A DNA stretch of 25,654 nucleotides from Evernia prunastri (GCA_003184365.1 NKYR01000234.1:1-25654), one strand, 5' to 3'. Counted from the first letter of the stretch, positions 1-10,700 are shown. Program-made: numbers and translations. The notes: generated by a model not told the origin, from the letters alone.

Positions 1-190
1 GCAGTGACTTCGGGCCTAAGTGCGAGTGAGGTAGACGTTTCGGTTCTTCCCTGCCCTCGCTACTTTCAGCAGTCTCAGAGCGGGCTCCGGATCCAAGGGT
101 GTCCTGTCGCGTTGATAGAACGATATCACTTCACTGGTAGATAAGACCAGCTTCGGGCCTGAGTACGAGTCAGGTAAACAACGCGTCGGG
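1..190. repeat. 189-190 bp direct repeat, copy 1
   Basis: This stretch matches 1579-1767 almost base for base; the only difference I find is a/c at position 18. Identity stops exactly where the single 'n' stands at 191. Inside the unit, the motif cttcgggcct-agt-cgagt-aggta occurs twice in the same orientation, near each end (about 9-36 and 151-180). The second version contains CCTGA-7 nt-TCAGG, a small hairpin. The other copy lies upstream of a LINE ORF1 on the minus strand, so this is probably LINE 5' leader sequence. The end of the match at an unknown base suggests an assembly join rather than a biological border. Confidence 0.85.
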
Positions 191-191
191 N

Positions 192-368
192 AAGCGTATC
201 TTGGTTGAGAAACGAGGTGCGCAGTAGGCATGTATGAAGAATCTAAGGAGTGTAATAGGTAATGTACACGGTGGAAAGAAACTCTGATGCCAAGACCATA
301 GGGCTAGACCCTGAAACCACTAGGTGCTGAGTGCACTTTCAACAGATAGCAGTAATATGGCTGAAAAC
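192..368. other. Segment between two single-base gaps
   Basis: These 177 bases lie between the 'n' at 191 and the 'n' at 369. They match neither the direct repeat nor the continuation of the retrotransposon ORF on the other side of 369. I see no gene. It may be a small contig placed during assembly, so its position and order should be treated with caution. Confidence 0.5.
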
Positions 369-369
369 N

Positions 370-1170
370 CTTATTCCATGCTTCATGTTGACCCTTGCAT
401 ACTGCACATTTGGGGAGTCTCGCTGTACACTCCCGATGATTATGTTCTCCACTGCATCTACTGCACACTGGTTTTCCTTTCGTGGGACATGATATCGACA
501 TGTGACCGTATTGACAGCACTCGAAGCATTGCCCCGATCGACATTGCCTGTTATACACACGACAGCCATATAGCTCGGAGCCTATGACGATTCCTTCATC
601 GATTGCTCTGTTTCCTTCTTCCGGGCTGGCCAAATCGATGATGAGAGACCTCCTCCATTGACCTTCCTTGGACGTTCCGAACCAGCCTAGCCATATAATG
701 TCGAGACTTAAGGTGTTTGCGTTCTCGTTTTGCACGGATTTGATGACTGTAGCCTGATCTTTGACATCTATTGCTTCCGTTCTCACTCCATGGAGTAAAA
801 CACTGTATTTCTTTGTGACCACTCTTGCTTTGCCACTAAGCCGTTCCATCCACTCCTTGTTTTCCCGTAGGGCAATAGCTTCCTTCTCGTCTGAGGCCAT
901 AATGCTAATATCGCCGCTCCCCAGTCTCCTAGCCGTCCTGATTGGCTTCCTTGTAGTATCCATGCTCTTAATATATCCATTGATCATTGTGGTTATCTCA
1001 ACCGGGCTCTTCCCTTCCAATGCCTTGTTTGCCGCCTCGTCTTGTAGCTTGACGATGATTTCGTTCTCTCTACTGTACTGCGTCTGGGCTTGTTTTGGGC
1101 AAGAATTCGCGTACGCCCAGCAAAGCTTGCACCCTCTACAACAGGCATTTGTACTGCAACGTCCAGGCAT
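370..1170 (-). pseudogene. Tad-like LINE ORF1 (gag-like RNA-binding protein), truncated
   Basis: Reading from 1170 leftward, an open frame encodes the ORF1 product of a Tad-clade non-LTR retrotransposon. ORF1 proteins bind element RNA and form the RNP used in retrotransposition. Seen directly: a charged helical N-terminal part, a central region with TARRLGSGDI and ENKEWMERL followed by IIWLGW and NRAIDEGIVIG (the RRM-like block usual in these proteins), then zinc knuckles. Knuckle 1 is C-x2-C-x4-H-x4-C (CFECCQYGHMSISC), knuckle 2 is CSRCSGEHNHREC. A third starts as CAVCKGQHEAWNK and is cut by the 'n' at 369; beyond it the frame reads unrelated residues. No reverse transcriptase ORF is present in the window, so this is an incomplete copy or is broken by the assembly. 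Confidence 0.85.
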
Positions 1171-1269
1171 GCTTCTGCTTATCCAGAAGCCGTTACGCGC
1201 TGCTTCAGCGCCGAATCCTTGTTTGCTCCCTAAGCACGTGGTATTAGGCGTACCGGATGACTCTGGTCC

Positions 1270-1461
1270 CTACACTCCACGCACCGACATGCGCATCCGT
1301 CCTCTCGGGCTATACAGACAGTGTCTTTCAGGGCCTCGACGAACTACGGCTGTCCCACTCTCGCGAAAGAGAGTGATCCACCAGGGGTCAGAGCCCATTG
1401 AAGGGATGAGGTCCCTGGGGCCATATGTATGCGTGCTTGAGCTCTGAGCAGTCGCTGCCAT
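1270..1461 (-). pseudogene. Possible N-terminal piece of the LINE ORF1
   Basis: A 63-codon open stretch begins with an ATG at 1461 (MAATAQSSS) and ends in a stop at 1270, about 100 bp before the main ORF1 frame opens at 1170. A low-complexity start followed by polar sequence fits the N-terminus of a Tad-type ORF1, which would normally be continuous with the zinc-knuckle part. If so, at least one frameshift or stop separates the pieces and the copy is dead. This is inferred from position and composition only; I recognise no motif in it. Confidence 0.35.
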
Positions 1462-1578
1462 TATATACCACGCCCCGCAAGTCCCCGTAGAGAGCTTGTT
1501 TNTGTAGTATTCCCACTAACCAAATCCGTACCCCGATAGTCTAGGCGACACCACATCCATCACTGCCTTCACACCCAG

Positions 1579-1767
1579 CAGTGACTTCGGGCCTCAGTGC
1601 GAGTGAGGTAGACGTTTCGGTTCTTCCCTGCCCTCGCTACTTTCAGCAGTCTCAGAGCGGGCTCCGGATCCAAGGGTGTCCTGTCGCGTTGATAGAACGA
1701 TATCACTTCACTGGTAGATAAGACCAGCTTCGGGCCTGAGTACGAGTCAGGTAAACAACGCGTCGGG
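1579..1767. repeat. 189 bp direct repeat, copy 2
   Basis: Second copy of the unit at 1-190, in the same orientation, with start-to-start spacing of about 1578 bp. It sits immediately upstream (minus-strand sense) of the LINE ORF1 fragments, as expected for a LINE 5' leader or a monomer of a tandem leader. Its right edge continues into sequence with no counterpart at copy 1. Confidence 0.85.
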
Positions 1768-3666
1768 TGGTTTTCATATCCCAGTGTCCCTTGTAGGTGT
1801 CGCATTGGGACGAGCCCAAAACAACATGAGATCTCTTGGCTCTGATGACTACCTTAGTAGCACCAGGTTCGTAGCCGGCAGCACGTACAGCTGGATCTCG
1901 TCGCCGGCCCCCTGGCGCCCCTGATAATTAATGTCCGACGAGTATTTTCCGCTATCTCCGTTTAGGTGCAATCCGGGGGTCAATGCGGGGCACACATACG
2001 GCGCCAACCTCTAAGCGACGCGTCACCAGGTGCATTTTGACTTTCGATGCGAGGGTTCAATGCTTTTCATCAATCCCATTTTAATATATACATCGTTGGC
2101 TCCCCAGCTACCTACCTAGTAGGAAATTCCAACAGACCTTCAGACGATTATGGTGATACATAACCACAACATTCTCAAGTTTCACGCGTAGAGGTACACG
2201 TATCCCTTAGCCTCGTGTGGAGCACAACGGTCAGCATATCCTCGCTCTCTCAAGTCTTCGAAGCGACATCTCGCCGCGCGCGGACTCTAGACCCAACAAA
2301 CTCCATCCCGTCCTCGCAGCGAGAAAAAACATGGCCGAACCAGAACGTCCTCTCTCTCGCCCCTCAGGTCGAGCGAGGAGTTTCCTTTCCCGCGGCTTTC
2401 GATGTCCATATCGGAATCCACTGCCAGGTCTTGGATTTAGGTGTGGCCAGCCTCGACATGGAGCTTTGAGTCGACGTGAGGAGACGCGCTTTCTGGAGGA
2501 GGGGTGCGAGAGGGCGGCATGCTACGTGCAACAGACGGAAGGGACCCGGCATTGTTGCAGATATTCGTCTGAAAAGAAATGTGCGCATCTGTCTTGGCTG
2601 GATGGCATGCTACCACCTACCGGGACGCTGTGATCTCGTCCTAGCGTCGCCAGACTCTGTCGCTCCCCCGGCCGGATACGCATCCTCTTGTATCATGGAC
2701 ATGATCACAGAGTAAGTCGAGACGGAATTTCCGCATATTACTCCGAGACAATTGGCCTTGAATACGACCGGTTGATCGTAGCGTCGCAGAGGAAGGTACC
2801 TCAACCATCTGCATCCGCAGACGTGGTCTTTTTTCGTCCTCTCCCTTTCCTGTCCCTTTCTCATCCTCCTCCCGCTCCTGCTGCTGCTGCCCCCTTTGGC
2901 ATTCTGTAACTCAACTCATGCCCTTTCCTCCGCACAGGTGGACGCATTCAGCATTACGTATCGCGTTTCAGCCATGCCAGAAGCGAGGAAGACGTAGAGA
3001 TACTAGCATTGTTGTCGACGCTGCCTTCAGTGAATGCCCTGTGATGCAGTGGAGTAAGCTGCTCCGGGAAAGCTAAAATAGGTTGAAGTCGCCGTAGATA
3101 TTGCGGCATATCGACTAAAGTTGACAGACTCGAGAGCATGAAACTACTAGAAGGCATACAATCTAAAACACATAAAAGAGTCTTTGGACGGTGCCTCAAT
3201 CCGACGTTGGATCGACAAATTTGAGCGTCGCCGACGAACGGTGAGACCCGTATCTTCTAGCCAGCAAGGAACGGCTCTACTGCTATCTCTGGTCTCTCCT
3301 CGACTTGTTCACCCGACCTGCGTTCTTGATCATACCCTCATTGCTACTGAGGAATCATGGTCTTAGCACCCATGCGGCTATTCGATTGTGTGACAGACGA
3401 GCAGCTTTCTAGAAGACACAGTACACTGTGAAGGTCTGCTTTTTCCCACTCCGGCTGTACGCCTGTAGGATTATGGTTTGGGGAACAATCCTATCAAGCC
3501 CGCGACCATTGCGGTGCCTGTCTGTCGGCTCTGAAAAAAGCCGCAGCAGCGCAAGCCAGGCTTCACCCGCGGCCCGCAGTTTTCTTGTTTTGGGGTCGAA
3601 ATACGAACCTGCACCAATGCACCATTGACCATGTTTTCAGACTTCTGCAATGTGGAAAACGAGAGC
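1768..3666. other. No gene supported; pyrimidine tract at 2828-2897
   Basis: Short open stretches occur on both strands, but none shows a recognisable domain or consistent coding character. A pyrimidine-rich run lies at about 2828-2897 and is followed near 2935 by cacag/gtgg, which looks like a 3' splice site on the plus strand. I could not connect it to a convincing exon. The segment may hold degraded transposon or gene remnants. Confidence 0.5.
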
Positions 3667-4209
3667 ATGCATCTGTCCATCCCCTTGATTACCGTATGGA
3701 TCTACCTCTCCGAAGCTGCACTTTTACCTCTCAACTCGTCGATCCTCCAATTACCATCACATGACGCTATCCTCGCAACCGCAGAACCCGGTACCAATAA
3801 ATCTCTCATCGGCAATCCTTGGCCATTTCTGCCTTTTCAGCGTAGAATAAAGGATGGGCTCTCGATCAGAATCACGGGGTACGGCGACCTGCTGACCAAG
3901 AAGCAAACTAACAATGTCCTTGAGGCTCTGCTACGAATTCAAGGTATCATTGAGAATGACGGAGAAGATGATGATGTGCTCGAGGAAACCACAACGGTTG
4001 GAGTATTCAGAGGTTCGGTCTACGCCGAAGTTGGATTCTACTCTCTGCATCCTCCGGCAGGGATCCAGCGATTACAAGCATCCGAGGTACTGCACAAGGT
4101 CTGGCAGCTAGTTATAGAGTACTCTCCGGCGAGGGAGATACCGTCATCGATTATTTTCGTTGAAGGACAAGATGTAGCGCTTTTCAGATTGAGCTTCCGC
4201 CCACGATGA
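3667..4209 (+). CDS. Small probably secreted fungal protein, function unknown
   Basis: An intronless 180-residue frame. I chose the ATG at 3667 over one 42 bases upstream (3625) because it starts directly with a hydrophobic N-terminus (MHLSIPLITVWIYLSEAALL) that reads as a signal peptide. The mature part has PWPFLPFQRRIKDGLSIRITGYGD, an acidic loop (ENDGEDDD) and a strand-rich C-terminal half with GSVYAEVGFYS and SSIIFVEGQDVALFRLSF. This alternation of short strands and helices suggests a compact alpha/beta domain. It resembles the many lineage-restricted small secreted proteins of ascomycetes, but I cannot assign a named family. No cysteine pattern typical of effectors is present. The gene points away from the LINE debris and stands alone. 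Confidence 0.6.
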   Translation: MHLSIPLITVWIYLSEAALLPLNSSILQLPSHDAILATAEPGTNKSLIGNPWPFLPFQRRIKDGLSIRITGYGDLLTKKQTNNVLEALLRIQGIIENDGEDDDVLEETTTVGVFRGSVYAEVGFYSLHPPAGIQRLQASEVLHKVWQLVIEYSPAREIPSSIIFVEGQDVALFRLSFRPR

Positions 4210-4599
4210 GTACGAGGTCCGTAGGACGGTGAGAGTGAAGTTTGAAAGTGTCAGGGATCCTGATTCAAGGATTTGCAGGAGCTTTGAGCTTTCTCGACAA
4301 AATTTGCCATCTTGAGCTCCAGAAAGGTAGCTTGTACTGATCAAAGTCCCAAAACTGCCCGCATGTCATCAGATACGCCGGTTGATGTTTACCCTATGCC
4401 CCAATTCCTACCGTCAAGTGTTTTCCTCCCAAGGTCTAAAAACATAAACGTACTGAAACGTATGCCATGCCCTGACAGAACCGGCCAAAAGTGGTTCGGG
4501 GTGATCGATGACCGGTTGAGGAGGCATCCTCTTCAACCAGGAATGACAGATAAATCTGCACCCTAATGAGACCACGGTCGGAGAAATCGCAATCGAGAG
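4210..4599. other. Intergenic, nothing recognised
   Basis: A 390-bp spacer between the convergent ends of the small secreted-protein gene and the unknown minus-strand gene. No RNA gene or repeat was identified. Confidence 0.5.
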
Positions 4600-5155
4600 C
4601 TAAAAAAAATAGAAAAGAGAGTGAACATACACGTCTCCCCCGCCGACATACACCGTCTCCAAATTTTCATGCTGCCTCCCAGTCTCCTTCCTAGCCATCA
4701 CGATGCTCCAACGTCTACCACCGCCGCCCACAAAGTAAATGCATTGCAGACGCATCATTTTGTCGTCATCGACCGCTGCGCTGCTGTCATCCACAGGCCT
4801 GTGAGGCGCTGGAGTCGCCACATCGTCGCCCGTGAGTATGCGTGCTTCGATAATCCGGTCAACGTACTGAGCTGAGTACGCGTCAGTCGATCCGCTTTCG
4901 AAAAGGGTTGGGGGGGAAAGCCGCGCAACTGGCCTTGTCTCGCGCCAAATACCACTCGTCTCCGTGCCCAACTTCCTTCAGCACGATCCAGCCTTCCGTG
5001 TCCAGCCAGCCCAAGACCTCTCCCAGGTCGTCCTCTCTGCTGAAGTCTAGCGCAACGGTCTCCACGGATCGGCCGTCGAGGGCGGGCTTGTAGACTTTGA
5101 CCACCCAGTCTTCATCCGGTGGTGCGAAAACCTCTTCGGTCTGAGGATCATTCAT
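4600..5155 (-). pseudogene. Unknown protein gene with frame break in a 7-base homopolymer
   Basis: The first clear ATG is at 5155 (MNDPQTEEVF); the frame is open further upstream but has no earlier ATG. The first frame gives about 82 residues, including WVVKVYKPALDGRSVETVALDF and a strand/turn stretch ending GHGDEWYLARDKASC, and stops at 4883. A second frame is open across the same point and continues to 4600 with FESGSTDAYSAQYVDRIIEARIL and later KMMRLQCIYFVGGGG. The frames would join if the C run (G run 4910-4916 on the plus strand) were six bases rather than seven. Either this is a sequencing error and the gene encodes about 184 residues, or it is a real frameshift. An unrecognised intron is a third option. 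I recognise no family. Confidence 0.45.
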
Positions 5156-6632
5156 CGTCACGGGGCTGTTTCGCCAGGTAACTGACCGTGAGGTGACCGC
5201 GGGTTTTTTAAACACCCCGTGGGAATCTCGGAGCTGCGGGTAGGTATACGACAATTTTCAATGAGTGTACGATAAAACATGGACAGCTTGTTATCCGGAA
5301 AACAAACGCAGAGCAGGCGCTAACGGGTTCGCTGTAAAGATAAGGGGATCATGAAGGGAAACCCACAGCCATACGTGTGGCTTATGACGGACATACTTGT
5401 TATTGAGCCTGTTCGTCCAATGCTACAGTAATTAAAATTTTGCTTTCATAGCAAGTATCTATATCATCAAGTATACCTTTTCCGAATACCACGGGGAAGG
5501 CTCAACGCCTTCATGCCCTGAAGCAGCACCGACTCTACTCTACTCGAACCGAAGCCATCCCGAACACCACAGCCCGGACTAAGAACCCTGGGAGCATAAC
5601 ATCCACTGCCCATCCACACCAACGCTCGCGAGGCATGTACAAATAAACACAGACACCAGAGCGCGAACCTACCCCCTGGCCACGGCGAAAACATGGCAGA
5701 ATCCCATACCGATTGCAAGCAAGGTCAAGGTCACCTGCATCGTCGGATCATTCCAAAACACGCAGTCCCTTTGTCGAAGCATCGGCCTCATTCTCCGATC
5801 AAAAGGACCAGGCATAGGGCTAGCTATCGTGGCATATTAGCGTAGATTTGTCCGGGGCAGAACAAGGTGTTTGCGACACGGCAACTTCGCTACTTCTCTA
5901 CTTTTCCTCAACGTAGCCTAAGACAGCAGTACTACTGTGTGAAGAATGCAAGAGATTATCATTAGCGGGGGCTTGGTCATGGCACTTACTGGAATCGCTC
6001 CCCATGCTCGTGATCCCATACTCGTGATCTCACTACCCGGAAGCCTTCATTCCTCCCCCCCCCCCCCCCCCCCCCTCAGAAGAACAAACCCCGCGAAAAC
6101 GACACCGGACGGGAGAACAGGAGCACAAGTGCAGCCTACCTTATAGACAGCTAGAGTTGAGTCTGAATGCGCTAAGATATAGACTCGGGAAGCAAGCTTT
6201 GATAAAAGAAGTGATTGTGCAACGCGCTAGATCTGAACTAGAAGAATTTGAACTGTAGATGCTGAGAAAGGAGATGTAGATGCGGGAATGATGAATCACG
6301 GCACCAAAGAGACGGACCTGTACGCATTCCCCGTCAAAGGGTAGACTTACTGCACGAGAGACGTCTAGGATAGGTGGTGAGATATAGCCCTCACCCACCC
6401 CCTAAACTAAGAGACGTGAAAAATGTAACGGATTGGCTGGGATTGTAGACAAGACAGCGTACTCAGGAAAGTAGATCAAATAGCGGAGAAGATGCATCTC
6501 TCCACGGCAGCTTCCCTTCCACAAGCACTGCTCCCTCCTCCAGTGCCCCGATAACACACCCCAACTTGCAAACCCACAGGCTAGCACCGAAGACGGACTG
6601 CGCGCAGCCCACCCGTCAACCACCCCAAAACA
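5156..6632. other. Gene-free stretch of about 1.5 kb
   Basis: Only short frames without recognisable motifs are present on either strand. The one clear structure is the C homopolymer at 6055-6075. No tRNA-like or transposon signal was identified. Confidence 0.5.
6055..6075. repeat. C21 homopolymer
   Basis: Twenty-one consecutive C residues (G on the minus strand). Such a run is hypermutable, can form G-quadruplex or i-motif structures, and is often mis-sized in assemblies, so the true length is uncertain. Confidence 0.95.
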
Positions 6633-8267
6633 TCACGCCACCGCCGCCCGTCCCTCCGTCGCGTTCGCGATCCCACCAACGAGCGTCCCGTTCTGCGTCT
6701 CCGGCACGAGTCGGAGCAGAGATGCAGAGGCCGACGCATTGAGCGGTGCATCGAGCGTCCGCGTCTGTCCGTTCCAGATGACCTTCGGACCCGTCAGCGG
6801 GGCGATGGGCCGGCTGTTGGCGAGGAGTCGGGAGCGGATGAGGCGGGGTACGGATCCCGACGGGAGGGGATCGGACCCGGTCAGTTCGTACGCGGCGAGC
6901 CCTGCGACCTAACGGGGGTTCGCGTGTGTTAAAAGAATTGCATTACGTGGGAACAAATCGTGCAGGGCGGGATATAAGGGAAAGAGAGAGAGTGCGTACC
7001 ATTGCCGCAGCGAAAGAGGTACCGCTTCTGACGGCTAGCCCTGGCGCGGACGGCCCGTTCGCGCAAACGATGCTGTCACCCGGCGCCCATGCGATCTGCG
7101 CCGGGGTCGCGCCGCCCTGCGAGAATATCGCCATGGCCCCGTCGGCAATGGTCACGGCGCCGGCGACGATCAAGGGGAAGTGGGGGTCCAAACCCCAGAT
7201 GGCGGGGACGGTGTCCAGCGCCGGAGAGCGCGCGGCGTTGTTGCCGGCCGCGGTCACCACAACCACGTCGCGGGCCAGCAGCTCCTGGATGAGGTCCCGC
7301 ACCGACTGCCAGTTCCTCGGCAGCGCGGACCCCGGGGCCAGCGTCTGGATCGACGTGGCGGGGAAGACGACGACGGCTTTGCCCCGACGGTCTTTTGCAA
7401 GGATGTCGTCCAGGGCTGCGGCGAATGCGAAGTTCACGTCCGCGAGCGTCGGTAAGGACTTGATGACGACCAGGTGGGAGTTCTTCGAAACGCCTGTTTT
7501 CCACCCCGCGGCTTTGGAGGCGACGCAGGACCCGTGCCCGGCCAGGTTGTCATCTGTGGCGCTGCCGGATACACCGTAGGCGTAGTGCCACTCGTTGGGC
7601 TGCGGCGGCCACGGCATGGATTTGAACTCCTAGAGCTTATTAGACGAGAAAAGAAGGGGACGGTGATCATGATTGGGCTCTGACAGCGTTGTCCGTGTTG
7701 ATTCCATTGTCGATGATGTAAATGAAGGTATCTGTGCCCCTGGCAACGTCGTATGCGTACCACGGCATCCCAAACAAGGGTATCCGCTTGCGAGGCGGCC
7801 AAGACACGAGATCTAAATCCTGGGGTGCGTCCTGTTGATATCGAAGGGGCAGCTTGAGCCCCGGGCTTGCTTGGCTTGACCCTGCGCTTTTGGCATCTGT
7901 AAACGCGGAAGTATCCGTCAAGTTCTCTCCACAATTCTGGGCGACTATCACGTTTTCCATCACGGCGTCCACCTAAGCAGCTGTCATTTTAAATATGCTG
8001 AAAACGTTACCGAAGACGTACCCCTGAAACCTGCAAAATGGCCGCTTTTTGAGCTTCGAGGGCTTGGACGAACCAGAACTCTGTGGTTTGTCTGATCTGA
8101 CTCGTGTATGTATGTACTTGGCTGTCGCCGAGAATTTTCAAGAGTGCGTCGTTGATCTGCGAGCATGCTGATCGGTCCTTCTTGTTGGTGGGGTAGACGA
8201 CATATTCGACCAAGCCATGGGCTAATTGTAGAATCACAATCACGAGTAATAGAACCGTCGCAACCAT
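6633..8267 (-). CDS. Secreted subtilisin-like serine protease (peptidase S8)
   Basis: Four exons, 8267-8022, 7972-7685, 7629-7000 and 6908-6633, join in frame to 479 residues. The introns are 49, 55 and 91 nt, all phase 0, with donors gtacgt, gtcaga and gtacgc. The start gives a signal peptide (MVATVLLLVIVILQLAHG), then a propeptide-like segment (about 20-140). The catalytic triad is complete: Asp170 in YIIDNGI, His210 in GHGSCVASKAAG, Ser383 in SGTSFAAAM, with the oxyanion Asn308 in AAGNN. Family knowledge: S8 enzymes hydrolyse peptide bonds in external protein and are made as inactive zymogens. The unusual GHGSC in place of GHGTH places it outside the classical proteinase K core group. The 3' half is strongly GC-rich compared with the first exons. 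The function of extracellular protein breakdown is inferred from family and signal peptide. Confidence 0.9.
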
Positions 8268-8959
8268 CGTTCTTTGGTGATGTTTCTCGAGTAACGGAGG
8301 ACAGCGCTACGACTGCACGCAAACAATTGCAGGCTTTTCACACACGAAGAGGACAACCGGCCATTCGAGCGAAACGAGCGGCGCTCAAGGGAGAACAACT
8401 TCAAGAAGAAGATAGAGGCGAGGTTGTTGAGGTCCCAGGGGACCTTAAATGCTCCTTGGTACCCTAGCACGAATCATCCGCTCAAGTCTTCGCGCGAGCG
8501 GCTGGTGAGGCGGCACGATTTACGACCTGGGTCTGTGTACTTGCGGGAGGAGGATCGCATAATCCGACGAATTTTGAATTTGATCGCATTACGCGAAATC
8601 GCAAAGACACGACAAATCCTCTGCAAAAACAGAGTCATCTTCCTTGTGGATGAGCTCACTACCTATTGCGCCATCAGCTCTGGCTTGGCCTCGACGAGCG
8701 GGGTTCAAGTCCGCAGAATCGGAAGAGACTCGTAGGTTCATAATAATATAGTTAGTCTGATAATTCAAGGGATTGAGATAGCCGTATCAATGAGCTTGCC
8801 GTGGGGTCCTGATCATTGCTTTCAATTAGAAGCCTGTTGATGTGAAAAGCAAAGTACATGCACGAAATCTCCCTCCAGCTCCGAATTCAGCTTATGACAG
8901 CAGGGATCCCTGTTAGTAGTACAGATACTCAACGCGTTCGGTCACTTTCAGCGACATGC
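8268..8959. other. Intergenic between transporter and protease genes
   Basis: This 692-bp spacer lies between two co-oriented minus-strand genes, so it should hold the promoter of the protease gene (near 8268-8600) and the 3' end of the transporter transcript. No clear TATA box or RNA gene was identified. Confidence 0.5.
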
Positions 8960-10700
8960 TCAAGCGTCGCTTCCAGGATGTTTAGGCATACAAGATCCTT
9001 CCTCTTCTGTCAAATCATCCATGTGCTGCTTCGCCCAAGGGCTTCTGAGTCGCAACGCCCGTCCATATCTCTCCAGTATGAATGGTATTGGGACCAGAAG
9101 TACGGCTAGGAAAGCAAGAAGGCTAGCAGCCCACTGGTTTCCTAAGTAGCTAAACATCTGCTCTCCAAATAATGGAAAGCCAGCACCCGCAACGTTGCGA
9201 ACAAGTCCGAGGCCTGCGAGTGCGGAAGCGCTGAAGACCTGAAGATATTGGTCAGTAGATCACTTTTGCGCATGCGATTTTGAAGCGCGAATTGACTTGC
9301 CTTGTATGAGTCTTCAGTGTAGTTGTACGTCATTAAGATCAAGGTATAGAATGACCACCCCCAGAGCGCAGAAGCTATAATAGGCACAATCCAGTGTACG
9401 CTTTTGTAAGAAGTCCATGCGAACCAAAATAGCGATATAGGGAAAGCTACAATTCCCAACTTTAGCAAGGGATAAATAGACCGGCGAACTATCACTCACT
9501 GATTCCTGCTAATCGACCCAGTTGTACACGTGCTTCGGGCACGTTCCTGCCGCCCATTTGCGCAATTCTACGCTGGTAATATCGTTCCTGCCAGATATTT
9601 GTGATAGGGCCAATGCAGATGCCCACGACGATCCCAAGGAATGCAAGTCCAACACCAAGGACATCGAAGCCATGCCCTCCCATCCCGAACACTAATGAGA
9701 AAGCACCATTGAACAGAAAGCTAAGGCCATAGAGATAGCCGTTGTAGAGTGCTCCAAAGACAATAATGGCTTCGGAAAATAGAAATCTGAACGGTCTTAA
9801 AAGCGCGGTCTTGAATAGTGTTCGCGGTCCTCTCTGCTTCATCGAATCTGGGACCTCGATAGCATCCGTACCTCTTTCCTTTCTCTCACGTGCTGCGCGC
9901 CGAAGGAGCAATACACTGTGTCTCGTCTCTTTTAGCGTCGCAGTCATAAGCAACCAGAAGCCGCCGCAGATACCGAGCAGAGCCCAAAAGATATCTCTCC
10001 ACCCTTTGGACTGCGCAATGCAAGAAAAGAGAAAGTATCCCAATGGAGACCCTGCTGTAGCTGCCCACAGAAAGAGACTCATAGCGGGCCCCGTCTGGTG
10101 CGGTTCAAAGAGATCTGCAATCGTTCCCCCGAAGTTGGCTATAGTCACTGCAGAGAACCATCCAGACAATAATCGCAGGACTAGAAAGCCACCCAGGTTC
10201 TGGACGAGAGCGGTACCGAGTACAAAGAATAGGTATGTACCGTAAGAGGCGATATAAATAGGAGATCGGCCATAGTACCTGCGCACAATTCCGTTAAGTA
10301 CATTGTCGATCCACCGCTGTTGGGACTACAAGGGATGGGTAAATTCATACTCCGACAGCGGCGCCAAAGTCATCGGCCCTAACGCAAATCCTAGTACACA
10401 GAGGCTCAATCCCAACGTCCCGACTTCACCAGACACCCCAAAGTCCTTGGCGAACTTCTTGGCAGCGGGCGAAAAGCCAGATGCCGTGAAGCTGACCGTG
10501 AGGTCGATAAGCGTGATGACGATGACGATCGACCATTTCCGCCATGTTGGCCAGTTGCGTGGGTTTGCGGGGTCTCCGGGAGGAAAGGTGACGAGTTCGA
10601 CGTCTGTACCATCTGCTCGCTGGACGACTTGCCGGGACGCTGCCCCAGGATCCGCGGTGTTGCCGGATGCAACGCTTTCTGGTGAAGGATTGGACGACAT
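8960..10700 (-). CDS. MFS multidrug-type transporter (DHA1-like, 12 TM)
   Basis: Four exons, 10700-10351, 10278-9500, 9446-9301 and 9238-8960, give 517 residues. Introns are 72, 53 and 62 nt; the last has a GC donor (aag/gcaagt). A cytoplasmic N-terminus of about 55 residues ends with DPANPRNWPTWRKW, a signature of fungal DHA1 drug:H+ antiporters. TM1 is about 57-80. Motif A after TM2 reads APLSEYYGRSPIYI, produced only by the splice at Glu117. The later segment TAGSPLGYFLFSCIAQSKGWR replaces the usual motif C glycines, as in one DHA1 subgroup. A long central loop (RRAARERKERG) separates the two six-helix halves. It probably exports small molecules across the plasma membrane in exchange for protons; the substrate cannot be told from sequence. 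It is upstream of, and in line with, the protease gene. Confidence 0.92.

Larger units (their letters stand above)
370..1767 (-). mobile_element. 5' part of a Tad-like LINE (leader plus ORF1)
   Basis: The element runs right to left: the repeated leader (1767-1579), a short spacer with an 'n' at 1502, then ORF1 fragments down to 370. ORF2 (endonuclease and reverse transcriptase) and a 3' end are not in the window. The outer border at about 1767 is set only by the loss of identity between the two leader copies, so the true 5' end could lie further right. No target-site duplication can be identified, because the left side is disrupted by gaps. Confidence 0.6.

Noticed and set aside
6926..7579. 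Plus-strand frame of 217 codons
   Set aside because: Antisense of the protease exon containing the catalytic His and Ser; the high GC content keeps several frames open.
8690..8725. ggttcaagtcc resembling a tRNA T-arm (B box)
   Set aside because: The flanking bases do not form the five-pair T stem, and no A box or acceptor stem lies upstream at the right distance.
9766..10245. Plus-strand frame of 159 codons
   Set aside because: Antisense shadow of MFS exon 2, which has clear transmembrane and family motifs.
6633..10700. Secondary-metabolite cluster formed by the transporter and protease
   Set aside because: No core synthase, tailoring enzyme or cluster regulator is nearby; co-orientation of two genes is not sufficient.
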